Part shown: positions 1 through 6,750 of the stretch, in pieces | Position numbering within the stretch: position 1 is the stretch's first letter | Layout of the letters: each line of letters starts with the position of its first letter | Source of the DNA: Deltaproteobacteria bacterium | Lineage (GTDB): Bacteria; Desulfobacterota; Desulfuromonadia; Desulfuromonadales; JAAYDE01 | DNA length: 33,888 nt | Assembly: GCA_012729375.1 (NCBI GenBank) | Contig: JAAYDE010000063.1 | Span: 1 to 33,888 of the forward strand | Direction of reading: 5' to 3' | Program-made: the position numbers and the translations under genes | Notes under the pieces: generated by a model | What the model saw: only the letters and a program-made list of their open reading frames with translations | Databases searched by the model: none | What the model was told of the DNA's origin: nothing

Positions 1-684
1 CCACATGGTCACATTCCGCGCCTGCTGCATCACCCAGGCTTCATCGGGGTGGAAGGTCGGTTGACTCAGGTAGACCCTGCGGCTGCCGAGGTGGATGAAG
101 ACCAGCACATAGGCGTCGAACTTGCCACGCAGGGTATGGACCGGCTTGGTGAAGAAGTCGCAGGCCACCAGCGATTCCATATGGGCGCTGACAAACTTCG
201 ACCAGGGAATGTTGGGCTTGCTCTTGGTCTTTTCGGGAGGCGGCGGACAATCGGAGCGCTTCAGGACGTCACGGATGGTGGTGAGCCCAACGGCAATGCC
301 GAGCTTCTTCAGCTCGCCGAAGATGCGCTTGTAGCCCCAGGAGAGGTTCTCGGTCGCCATGCGCAGGATCAGCGCGACGATATCCTCGGCGGTGCCGGGG
401 CGGCCTGCCGAGTTCGGATTGCGAGTCTTGGTCTTCGGGCTCAGCCAGCGCCGGTAGGTCTGGGGTTTGACCACCAGCATGACATCGGCGACGTCGTGGT
501 TGATCTCGTTTCCCAGCCGCAGAAGCTCGGCCCGCTCCTCGGAAGTGGGAACAATACGCTGGTCGTCGATCCGGTCGCGCAGCATTTTGATCTGAAACAT
601 CAGCAGCTGCATCCGGACGTCGTATTTCGGCAGGAACCGATGCGCAAGAAAGGTGAAAAGAACGAACAAAAGATTGAATTTCAT
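1..684 (-). CDS. Integrase-type (rve/DDE) transposase, 3' end cut by window edge
   Basis: The reading frame opens at an ATG at 684 and stays open for 228 codons to position 1, so the C-terminus lies outside the window. The N-terminal third is helical and basic. It is followed by a stretch typical of IS3/IS481-like integrases (LSWGYKRIFGELKKLGI, about residues 107-123) that precedes the rve fold. The CDFFTKPV segment (about residues 167-174) supplies the first catalytic Asp, and FDAYVLVFIHLGSRRVY follows as the next core strand. The second Asp and the Glu are not visible. The role would be cut-and-paste or copy-out transposition of an insertion sequence. No inverted-repeat end could be assigned between 684 and about 760. 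The exact IS family is not certain, and whether the copy is intact cannot be judged. Confidence 0.8.
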   Translation of the reverse strand, partial: MKFNLLFVLFTFLAHRFLPKYDVRMQLLMFQIKMLRDRIDDQRIVPTSEERAELLRLGNEINHDVADVMLVVKPQTYRRWLSPKTKTRNPNSAGRPGTAEDIVALILRMATENLSWGYKRIFGELKKLGIAVGLTTIRDVLKRSDCPPPPEKTKSKPNIPWSKFVSAHMESLVACDFFTKPVHTLRGKFDAYVLVFIHLGSRRVYLSQPTFHPDEAWVMQQARNVTMW

Positions 685-1059
685 GCCCAACCCACGATAC
701 TGCACAGGATGTATATCCTGTTGATTTCAATAGATTTTAAGCGGTGCATATGTTTCCGCACCCCTAGGAAAGACCCGGTTTCGGCCTCCCGGCGAACTCG
801 ACCGAAAAGAGGCCGACAATCCATGCCACGGATCGGGTGAAAATACAACGAAACGATGTCGGTGGGAGGCAATAAGACGGGGAAGTTGGAGCGAGATTTC
901 CGGTATCCGTTTGAACTGCAAACCCGTTACCCTCGTCCGGTGCCGGGAAATCGGGGGAGAAAATCGCTTCCTTTGACATGAACCGCCGCCGGATGTCGGC
1001 TGGCATTATTTCTGATGTTACATCAATAACTTATAGGGGAAGTTGAGGGCAGAGGCTGT

Positions 1060-1086
1060 TTTGCGCCAGGTCGACGCACCCTCCAG
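1060..1086. repeat. 27-bp direct repeat, copy 1
   Basis: The core AGGTCGACGCACCCTCCAG (1068-1086) is identical to 1162-1180. It is preceded in both copies by TTTGCG and two variable bases. The two copies lie 94 bp apart in the same orientation. Confidence 0.7.
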
Positions 1087-1153
1087 TGGTTGTGCAAGAT
1101 GACTTCGTCGTTTATTATCAAGGAGTTACGAGGAGCGCGGGCTTTGAGACTGA

Positions 1154-1180
1154 TTTGCGGTAGGTCGACGCACCCTCCAG
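1154..1180. repeat. 27-bp direct repeat, copy 2
   Basis: Second copy of the repeat at 1060-1086, differing only at the two bases after TTTGCG. It contains a GTCGAC palindrome. Function unknown; it may be element-end or duplication debris, since it sits beside a group II intron remnant and an IS. Confidence 0.7.
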
Positions 1181-1229
1181 GGAGTTGACGCTTACCCATA
1201 TACAGGTATACAGAGAATCGAGGCAGCTA

Positions 1230-1301
1230 ATCGGGTAGCCGGGGGATTTTCTCCCCCAGCCCCCACACCACCCGGCATTCGGATCCGCACCGGGCGGTTC
1301 G
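1230..1301 (-). ncRNA. Group II intron domains V and VI
   Basis: On the minus strand ACCGCCCGG (about 1298-1290) pairs with the CCGGGTGGT arm near 1277-1269 to form a domain V-like hairpin whose tip contains CGGATCCG. A second, nearly perfect hairpin follows (GCTGGGGGA paired with TCCCCCGGC around a GAAAA loop), with an unpaired TACCCGAT at the 3' end, as in domain VI. The structure is read by eye; catalytic-triad assignment was not modelled. Confidence 0.65.
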
Positions 1302-1307
1302 CAGAAG

Positions 1308-1478
1308 TTACCGGGCCGTAGCCGGGTAATGGAGTTTCACCCACAGTTCTTTGACAGATAGCAGACCTTGAGCCTTCAGCCAGTGATTGGTCAAACCGGA
1401 ATGGGCGGCAAGTCTTCGGGCCATGGCCCACGGGCCGTTTCTGTTCATGCCCGCGCGGATGGCGGTTCCGAGGTCGGT
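1308..1478 (-). pseudogene. Group II intron maturase/reverse transcriptase, C-terminal fragment
   Basis: The minus-strand frame ending at the stop at 1310-1308 contains GPWAMARRLAAHSGLTNHWL followed by KAQGLLSVKELWVKLHYPA. This is the typical extreme C-terminus of group II intron-encoded proteins (maturase X/HNH-tail region). Upstream the frame runs into antisense of the DsrE-like gene, so only about 55 codons are real. An intact protein would be about 400-500 residues. The fragment ends just upstream of domain V, which is where an intron ORF in domain IV should end. Confidence 0.78.
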
Positions 1479-1485
1479 TCCGAGG

Positions 1486-1842
1486 TTAAAAGGTAATGAC
1501 CCGGTCGCTGTCCACGACCCACTCAGCCAGAGCCGGCATGGTCGATTTTTCGGCGCCTTCGAAATAAGGATGATTTTTATAGATTCCACAACGGGCCAGG
1601 CAACTGCCGCAGACCTTTACAGGGGCACCCCTGGCGATCAGACCCTTGAGCATCCGGGATAGATCCTGATCGTAGCTTTCCGGCGGTTTACAGATGTCTC
1701 GGGCCATGTCGACGGAGTCGTTCATCAGAAAGATTCTCACCTCCTGACCGGCTTCCAGCAGTTTGTCGGCCAACCGCAGGCCATTCCAGGCGACATCCGT
1801 CCCGTCATAAGGTTCCCGGTTAAAAATGATAAGAATTTTCAA
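1486..1842 (-). CDS. DsrE/DsrF-like sulfur-relay family protein
   Basis: A 118-residue protein of the DsrE-like fold, which in characterised members carries or relays persulfide sulfur or acts as a small redox partner. The N-terminal strand MKILIIFNREPYDGTDVAWN and the following helix (LADKLLEAGQEV) and strand (IFLMNDSV) are typical. Cysteines stand at about residue 51 and in a CGSCLARC motif near residues 79-86, the usual place for the active cysteine. The start is a TTG at 1842: an AGGAG box sits 7 bases upstream, while the longer frame to an upstream ATG at 1923 has no such box and adds an unrelated basic leader. It is 182 bp downstream of the methyltransferase gene and is followed immediately by the intron remnant, yet its C-terminus (DSDRVITF) looks complete. 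Confidence 0.8.
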   Translation of the reverse strand: MKILIIFNREPYDGTDVAWNGLRLADKLLEAGQEVRIFLMNDSVDMARDICKPPESYDQDLSRMLKGLIARGAPVKVCGSCLARCGIYKNHPYFEGAEKSTMPALAEWVVDSDRVITF

Positions 1843-2024
1843 TTTGGTTCTCCTCGCCACTCTTCTTGATAAATGAATTCTTAAAAAAATGTTTTTGGAA
1901 AAACTGCCAACCAATCTTTTCACACAGCCACAGGGGGCGGGGCAAATTTTTCGGCCACAGCTATTTGTCCTGAACCTGGTTAAATTCCCGCCACCGCCTT
2001 AAAAGACGTATTGCCGATAGGCTC

Positions 2025-2723
2025 TCAGGCCGGCTTGACCCATTTCGCCACCAGAAAGGCACCGGTGTCGAGGTTCTTCGCTATACCTTCCTGTTCAATG
2101 CGTTGCGCCTTTTCCGGTTCCTCATCCTTAAAAAAATGAACCACCGTTCGGAACTCGCCGGTAACCGGCGCCAGGGCCAGCAGTTCCTGGGGGGAACGGA
2201 AATAGGCTTTGTCGTAAAGATCGCTTTCGCCGCTCCGGGCACGCCGGGTGCGCTCCTCAGCCCAGGGGGACAGGCGGTTGAGGGTGGCGATGACCAGGGT
2301 ACCCCCTGGCCTCATCACCCGCCACAGTTCCTTGACTGCTTTTTTCCCGTCGGCAATAAATTCGATGGCGGTGATGGAAACCACCTTGTCGAAGGTTTCA
2401 TCAAGGAAGGGAAGGGCGAGGATGTCGCCCGTAACGGTCAGAAAATCTTTTTCCATGCCCATCTTTTTGGCCTTGAGGGAGGCGACCTCCAGCATGGCGG
2501 CGGAGATGTCCACGCCCACCACCCTGGTTCCGGCGGCCAAAAAATCGGTGGTGAAGATACCGGTGCCGCAACCGGCATCGAGAATCCTTTCTTTCGGAGA
2601 GGGAGCGAGATACTCCAGCAGCAACTTCAGTTCGGCTTCGCGGACGATCCTGCCGAGGGGAGTGGCAAACCACTTTTCGTACTTGTCGGACCAATTGTCA
2701 AAAATTTGGGTTTTTTCCGCCAT
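2025..2723 (-). CDS. Class I SAM-dependent methyltransferase
   Basis: A 232-residue methyltransferase of the UbiE/Methyltransf_11 type. Motif I for S-adenosylmethionine binding is ILDAGCGTGIF (about residues 47-57); the acidic end of strand 2 is VVGVDIS; motif II/III is around TGDILALPFLDETFDKVVS, followed by VMRPGGTLVIATLN. The acceptor cannot be read from sequence. A clear AAGGAG box lies 7 bases before the ATG at 2723. It begins 34 bp after the DUF4405 gene and is probably cotranscribed with it. Small methyltransferases like this often accompany redox or metal-handling genes in anaerobes, but no substrate is implied here. Confidence 0.88.
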   Translation of the reverse strand: MAEKTQIFDNWSDKYEKWFATPLGRIVREAELKLLLEYLAPSPKERILDAGCGTGIFTTDFLAAGTRVVGVDISAAMLEVASLKAKKMGMEKDFLTVTGDILALPFLDETFDKVVSITAIEFIADGKKAVKELWRVMRPGGTLVIATLNRLSPWAEERTRRARSGESDLYDKAYFRSPQELLALAPVTGEFRTVVHFFKDEEPEKAQRIEQEGIAKNLDTGAFLVAKWVKPA

Positions 2724-2757
2724 CTGTTATCTCCTTTAAAGGAAAGGCTGCCGACTG

Positions 2758-3606
2758 TCAACGGGGATTGTTTTGAGATGCTCTTTCTGCCTCCAGTTGA
2801 TCCCGCAGGATTTGATAGATCTCCATGGGGTCTTTCCCCAAAGCTTCGCCGATCTGTTTCAGGCTCATTTCTTTCCGGGCCGGGATGTCCCGCCGGGACA
2901 AAGCTTCCATGACCTCATTAATCTCCAGTCCATGATCTGTGGAGATTTCCGCCAGGGATTTCTTGCCCAATCCGCTGGGAGCCTTTTCCGGGAGGCTGCC
3001 CGGCGGCGTCTTCTCGGCAACCTGAATGAGGCGATAGATCGTCTGGGGTGCGGTTTTGTTGGTCTTGGCGAGATCCAGCAGGGTCTGGTTGCTGTCAACT
3101 ACGGTAAGGCCGGCGGCCCTGAGACGCTCCAGGCTTTCTTGGGCATTCAATCCGAGACGCTGGGTAAAGGTTTTCAAAGACGACAGTTCGGCATGGCCGT
3201 AAGGAGGCTCTCCGTAGGCCTGGGCTGCCTGGTCCTTGATCTTCTCGCTGAACTTGTTGATAGTGGCAAAGGGCGGGAGTTCGGCGAGGGTTCCCAGGAT
3301 GAAGAGGAAGGAAAGAAAAAGGGAGATATTGAAGGCCGGGGTGAAGAGACGCAGGGCCTTGGACTGGTTTTTCAGGTAGGCAAGGATGCTGTTCCAGTTG
3401 AAATAGGTGTGCAAGAGAATGGCGATCAGGAAAAGCACCCCCAGGTTGACATGGAGATTTGTCCACGCTGTCTTGGTCATTCCCCACAGGCGCCAGTCGG
3501 CCCAATAGGCCACCCGTCCGGCGGGGACGATGTAGAGGACGACGCTGGTTACTATAGTCAATAGAAAACTGAGCAGGCAAGTCAGGGAGGTAATTTTTCG
3601 CACCAT
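2758..3606 (-). CDS. DUF4405 membrane protein with four-fold C-terminal repeat
   Basis: 282 residues. The N-terminal part (1-115) has about four hydrophobic segments (roughly 5-28, 50-68, 88-108) in the arrangement of DUF4405/cytochrome b561-like proteins. His52 and His66 are candidate heme ligands. Proteins of this type are usually electron-transfer membrane subunits. The C-terminal half is soluble and carries four copies of a short helix-turn-helix-like unit with the pattern SLxxIxxxxGxxxxEIyxxL (about 144-165, 175-195, 217-239, 249-269), separated by Pro-rich linkers. The ATG at 3606 has an AAGGGG box 7 bases upstream. It is followed 34 bp later by the methyltransferase gene. Heme binding is inferred, not seen. 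Confidence 0.75.
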   Translation of the reverse strand: MVRKITSLTCLLSFLLTIVTSVVLYIVPAGRVAYWADWRLWGMTKTAWTNLHVNLGVLFLIAILLHTYFNWNSILAYLKNQSKALRLFTPAFNISLFLSFLFILGTLAELPPFATINKFSEKIKDQAAQAYGEPPYGHAELSSLKTFTQRLGLNAQESLERLRAAGLTVVDSNQTLLDLAKTNKTAPQTIYRLIQVAEKTPPGSLPEKAPSGLGKKSLAEISTDHGLEINEVMEALSRRDIPARKEMSLKQIGEALGKDPMEIYQILRDQLEAERASQNNPR

Positions 3607-3810
3607 GGCTTTTCCCCTTCCATTGTGGATGAATTTTTTTCGCCAGGTTCCTTTTTTGTGCTTTGTGCACCTCCTAAAAAACTACCATTAACGCCGCTGG
3701 TGACGGAACGAAGTGGAAGGAGGGCGCCCGCCGTCCTTTTGATATTGCCGGCGATGACCCGAGGTTGGAGGTTCGCCGGCCGGGAAAAACGCCACTTGGC
3801 ATGGCCTTCC

Positions 3811-4188
3811 CTAGAGCAATTTTTCCGCGCCGCAATAGACCTCCTCCACGTGGAGGACCGCTGCTCCGCCCCCAGGGAAAGCGGGGTTGTTCCAGCGTTT
3901 CATGTCGTTGAAAATCTCCCCTTCGGTGACATAGTTGATGCGCCCTTTGACCTGATAGGCTTGGCGCCCGGCAGTAATGTAAAGAAGGGCACCCCGGCTG
4001 CCGGAGTGGATATTGGCGCGGGTTTTGGAAAAATAATTGTCGGCGATGACGAACCGGTCCTCGGCGTATTTCTTCACAAAAACGACATAGATGCTGTTGG
4101 GGGTGCCGGCGCTGTCAACGGTGGTAAAGATGACCAGTTTTTCCTTGTTCTCCCAGGCTTGGGCGGCTGACGGGGGAAGGTTCGGCAT
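3811..4188 (-). CDS. Pyridoxamine 5'-phosphate oxidase-fold (FMN-binding) protein
   Basis: A 125-residue split-barrel protein. The segment EKLVIFTTVDSAGTPNSIYV (about 16-35) and the following DRFVIADNYFSKTRANI match the FMN-binding core of PNPOx-like proteins. Length is typical of the small single-domain family rather than of true PdxH (about 215). The likely role is flavin-dependent redox chemistry with an unknown substrate. The ATG at 4188 is preceded at 7 bases by AGGAG; an earlier ATG in frame (4269) lacks a ribosome site and would run through an inverted-repeat region. Gaps of about 200 bp on both sides suggest that it may be transcribed separately from the ORP-like operon. Confidence 0.75.
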   Translation of the reverse strand: MPNLPPSAAQAWENKEKLVIFTTVDSAGTPNSIYVVFVKKYAEDRFVIADNYFSKTRANIHSGSRGALLYITAGRQAYQVKGRINYVTEGEIFNDMKRWNNPAFPGGGAAVLHVEEVYCGAEKLL

Positions 4189-4228
4189 GATTCGGCTCCT
4201 TTGATGAACCTGTGCTGAAAAATTGGGA

Positions 4229-4319
4229 AGACCCTTCCAGGCTGCTGAAAACCCCGGGACCGCATTCACCGGGCAAGGTCTGCGGTTAAAGAAAGGATTT
4301 CCAGCAGCCTGTAAGGTCC
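4229..4319. repeat. Imperfect inverted repeat flanking about 50 bp (MITE-like or structured RNA)
   Basis: CAGGCTGCTG at 4238-4247 is exactly complementary to CAGCAGCCTG at 4302-4311. The similarity extends outward (GACCCTTCC against GGACCTTAC) and inward (AAA against TTT), giving about 20 matching pairs. A second short inverted pair, ACCGC and GCGGT, lies inside. It falls between the NifX-like gene and the PNPOx-fold gene. It could be a miniature transposon or an mRNA structure. Confidence 0.5.
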
Positions 4320-4347
4320 GGCGATGAAGACAGGCTTGATCTTTTCA

Positions 4348-4384
4348 ATTCCCGGGCGAGCGCTCAGCAAAGAGCACCGGGAAT
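4348..4384 (-). terminator. Stem-loop after the NifX-like gene, possible terminator
   Basis: ATTCCCGG at 4348-4355 pairs with CCGGGAAT at 4377-4384, with an inner GCTC/GAGC pair, 18 bp after the stop codon of the last gene of the ORP-like operon. On the minus strand it is followed by TGAAAAG, with no run of T, so it is not a classical intrinsic terminator. Confidence 0.4.
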
Positions 4385-4402
4385 CCTGTTCCTTCCCCGC
4401 CT

Positions 4403-4741
4403 TTAATGGTCGCAGAGGTTAACGCCACTCTGCAGCGTTCCCGCCAGATAAGAGGCGGCGATGGTTTCCGGAACATCGGCCGGGGCGCCGACAACAACTT
4501 TGATTCCCGCCTGGGCGAAGAGTGCCTGGGCCCGCTGTCCCATGCCACCGGCAATGATGACGGTAGCCCCTTTTTCGGCGAGCCAGGGGGGGAGAAGTCC
4601 CGGTTCGTGAGGCGGCGCCGGCAGGTCTTCCCGATCGAGAATTTGCTTGGTGGACGGATCGACGTTGAGCAGGGCGAATTTTTCACAGTGACCGAAATGC
4701 ATTGACAATTTTCCATTGGCCAAGGGGATGGCAATTTTCAC
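4403..4741 (-). CDS. NifX/MTH1175-type iron-molybdenum cluster-binding protein (ORP-like)
   Basis: 112 residues, the size and pattern of single-domain dinitrogenase iron-molybdenum cofactor-binding proteins (NifX/NafY/MTH1175/orange-protein family), which carry Fe-S or Mo-Cu-S clusters in an RNase H-like fold. MKIAIPLANGKLSMHFGHCE gives the first strand and the HFGHC loop (His15, His18, Cys19) as candidate cluster ligands. ATVIIAGGMGQRAQALFAQA is the second conserved block. The start is a GTG at 4741 with AAAGGAG 7 bases upstream. It is the last gene of the operon, 81 bp after the second MinD gene; that gap contains a 14-bp perfect palindrome (4800-4813). Confidence 0.85.
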   Translation of the reverse strand: MKIAIPLANGKLSMHFGHCEKFALLNVDPSTKQILDREDLPAPPHEPGLLPPWLAEKGATVIIAGGMGQRAQALFAQAGIKVVVGAPADVPETIAASYLAGTLQSGVNLCDH

Positions 4742-4822
4742 GTTTCTTCTCCTTTGTTGCGTTTTTTCAGGTTGACTCCGGCCGCTTCATTGATCGGCCG
4801 AACCCTCGGGTTCATTCTTCTC

Positions 4823-5815
4823 TTACAGAAAAAAATCAATTTTCTTCCATAGTTTATGTATATCTTCAGAAGCTCCGCAGGAAGTTTCCACAACGGCTTT
4901 TTCCGCCAATTGGGCCTGGGTTACCCCGCGGTCGTAGCGGATCCGCCCGGCGATTTCGGCCCCTGCAGCGACGGCTTTTTCCTCGATCCGTGATGTCAGC
5001 TCGGTGTTGATGTCCCATTTGTTGACGCAGACCAGGGCTTGAATTTCGAAATGGCGGGTGAGGGTAAGTACCCGTTCCAGGTCGTGCTCGCCTGACAGAG
5101 TTGGTTCCGTCACCACCACGACCAGGTCGGCTCCGGTGAGGGAGGCGATCACCGGGCAGCCGATGCCGGGAGGGCCGTCCACCAGAATGAGAGAATAATC
5201 GCCTTCTCTGGCAAGCCGCTGGGCCTCCCGCCGCACCCTGTAGACCAGCTTCCCGGAGTTTTCAGCCGCCACCCCGAGCTTGGCATGGACCATGGGCCCG
5301 CAGCGGGTTGTGGAGATCATCCACTCCCCGCAGAGGCGCTCCGGAAAATCGATGGCCCGGACCACCGGGCAGAAATGGACGCAGACCCCGCACCCCTCGC
5401 AGGCTGCCGGGTCGATGCGAAAAATTCTTTTCGCCAACCCGGTCTCCATCATGCGAATGATTTCATTTTCTTTCACTGCGCATGAGCGGACGCAGAAATC
5501 GCAATCTTCACACACCGATTTCGAGCCGGCGGTGGAGATGATGCCGAAGCCGCCTGTCTTCACCACGGCACCGAAACGGCAATGGGTCAGGCAGGCGCCG
5601 CATCCGATGCATTCTTCTTGTCGAATCACCGCCTCATGGCCACTGCGGAATTCGTGGCGTTCGCCGATTTTGGGGGCAAGAACCAGATGCAGATCAGCGG
5701 CATCCACGTCACAGTCGGCGATCACCGCATTTCCAGCCAAGACGGCCAGGGAAGCGGTGACGCTGGTCTTGCCGGTGCCTCCTTTACCGCTGATGATAAC
5801 CACTTCCTTTGTCAT
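4823..5815 (-). CDS. MinD/ParA-family ATPase with three 4Fe-4S-type cysteine motifs
   Basis: 330 residues. The deviant Walker A GKGGTGKT lies at 10-17, DCDVDAADLH at 34-43 is the switch region, and LILVDGPPGIGCPV lies later in the fold. A ferredoxin-like insert follows residue 65. It holds cysteines 69/72/75/79 and 139/142/145/149, as in the usual two-cluster family, plus an additional CxxCxxCxxxC at 102/105/108/112. The related neighbour at 6747-7604 lacks the extra motif, which explains the extra 45 residues. Such proteins are found in ORP complexes and are thought to drive ATP-dependent assembly or positioning of metal-cluster proteins. The start overlaps the stop of the radical SAM gene (TAATG), so the two are translationally coupled. 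The cluster number is inferred from cysteines only. Confidence 0.88.
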   Translation of the reverse strand: MTKEVVIISGKGGTGKTSVTASLAVLAGNAVIADCDVDAADLHLVLAPKIGERHEFRSGHEAVIRQEECIGCGACLTHCRFGAVVKTGGFGIISTAGSKSVCEDCDFCVRSCAVKENEIIRMMETGLAKRIFRIDPAACEGCGVCVHFCPVVRAIDFPERLCGEWMISTTRCGPMVHAKLGVAAENSGKLVYRVRREAQRLAREGDYSLILVDGPPGIGCPVIASLTGADLVVVVTEPTLSGEHDLERVLTLTRHFEIQALVCVNKWDINTELTSRIEEKAVAAGAEIAGRIRYDRGVTQAQLAEKAVVETSCGASEDIHKLWKKIDFFL

Positions 5816-6750
5816 TACGATCTCACGGTCTGATAAAAATAGCGCCCGTTTTTGAAAATGGCGGCGATGAGTTTCTGCTGCATCATCTTTTCCAGAAGCT
5901 TAAGAACCTCGTTGGGAGCTCTGCCGAGACCGGCGGCGATCTCGCTCAGGGGACAGGGTCTGCGACTCAGCAAGGTGAGGAGTTCTCCTTCTTGGGGAGC
6001 CGATAAAGAGACAATTCGGTCTTGGACCCCTTCACTGACCACGTCCGTCGGTACGGAAAATCTTTTACTGAAACTGTGAAGCTTTTCCCGGTTGACGGCG
6101 AAGGCGTACTCTTCCGCCGGCGGCCGGGCGACGGTATTCAGCTGCACCCGGTCCGGTTGCATACGGTCGACCAGCGCGGCGATCTTGTCCACCTCGTAAA
6201 GTATTCCGGTGACGCCGCCCAGAAGGAAGATCTCCAGCCAGATGCGGCCGGAAAATTCGCGGCGGAATTTGACAAGCCCGTCGATCATAGTGGCGAAGGA
6301 AAGGCTAGGGTGGGGGCGGTTGACGTGGTGGAAAAGTGCCTCATCCCCCGCGTCCAGGGAAGGGACCACCAGGTCGGCCTTGATCAGTTCCGCGCGGACC
6401 TCCGGCATCCACAGCAGAGAGCCGTTGGTCAGGACTGCCAGGGGAATTTCGGTGAGTTCCCGGATCCCTTCGATAAGTTGTCCCAGGCCGCTGTTGAGGG
6501 TCGGTTCCCCCGAACCGGCCAGGGTGATGTAATCGGGTGCCGGGACGGCAGCCAGTTGCGCCCTGAGTTCCTCCAGAACCGCGGCGATGGGCACATATTC
6601 CCGCCGCTCCAAGGTCAGGTTGGTGGTGCGCCCCAGTTGGCAATAGATGCAATCGTAACTGCAGATCTTGTAGGGGACCAGGTCGATTCCCAGGGAACGT
6701 CCCAGGCGCCGGGAACAGACCGGACCATAGACATGGCGGATTTGGGTCAT
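5815..6750 (-). CDS. Radical SAM protein (COG0731-like) with C-terminal winged helix
   Basis: 311 residues. The radical SAM signature CSYDCIYC (Cys30, Cys34, Cys37) binds the 4Fe-4S cluster that cleaves S-adenosylmethionine. GSGEPTLN near residue 95 is the SAM-binding motif. The stretch VYGPVCSRRLGRSLGIDLVP before it is typical of the COG0731 group, related to the wyosine-synthesis enzyme TYW1 but of unknown substrate in bacteria. The last 65 residues look like a winged-helix domain (PLSEIAAGLGRAPNEVLKLL). The ATG at 6750 has GGAGG 7 bases upstream and overlaps the preceding MinD stop by 4 bp (ATGA), so a longer frame starting at 6798 is rejected. Its place between two MinD-ferredoxin genes suggests work on the same metal-cluster system. 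Confidence 0.88.
   Translation of the reverse strand: MTQIRHVYGPVCSRRLGRSLGIDLVPYKICSYDCIYCQLGRTTNLTLERREYVPIAAVLEELRAQLAAVPAPDYITLAGSGEPTLNSGLGQLIEGIRELTEIPLAVLTNGSLLWMPEVRAELIKADLVVPSLDAGDEALFHHVNRPHPSLSFATMIDGLVKFRREFSGRIWLEIFLLGGVTGILYEVDKIAALVDRMQPDRVQLNTVARPPAEEYAFAVNREKLHSFSKRFSVPTDVVSEGVQDRIVSLSAPQEGELLTLLSRRPCPLSEIAAGLGRAPNEVLKLLEKMMQQKLIAAIFKNGRYFYQTVRS

Larger units (their letters stand above)
685..1229. other. About 545 bp without a supported gene, between transposase and intron remnant
   Basis: No reading frame here resembles a known protein; the short frames present are out-of-frame or compositional. The stretch holds a 6-bp-arm palindrome at 705-720 just upstream of the transposase, a 13-bp palindrome at 1013-1025 (TGATGT T ACATCA), and two near-identical 27-bp direct repeats described separately. 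It is probably IS flank plus mobile-element debris. Confidence 0.5.
1230..1485 (-). mobile_element. 5'-truncated group II intron remnant (3' end with maturase tail)
   Basis: Read on the minus strand, this stretch holds in the correct order the C-terminal tail of an intron-encoded maturase, its stop codon (1310-1308), a domain V-like hairpin (about 1301-1267), a domain VI-like hairpin (about 1262-1238), and a 3' end reading CTACCCGAT at 1238-1230. That end matches the usual bacterial group II intron terminus. The reverse transcriptase body, domains I-III and the 5' end are missing. The remnant begins exactly at the stop codon of the DsrE-like gene, across a perfect 12-bp tandem duplication (1463-1474 and 1475-1486). 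It cannot splice or move on its own. Confidence 0.78.

Noticed and set aside
49..840. Long plus-strand open frame (263 codons) at the left edge
   Set aside because: It is antisense to the transposase frame, which shows clear integrase motifs; the plus-strand translation matches nothing.
681..1006. Several 60-80 codon minus-strand frames upstream of the transposase
   Set aside because: They overlap each other in different frames, have no ribosome sites and no family-like motifs.
1060..1180. Possible CRISPR array
   Set aside because: There are only two repeats, 94 bp start to start, with a 67-bp interval and no cas genes nearby.
3095..3670. 191-codon minus-strand frame overlapping the DUF4405 gene
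   Set aside because: It is out of frame with the DUF4405 gene, which has membrane segments and a ribosome site; the alternative start has AGGAG with no spacing.
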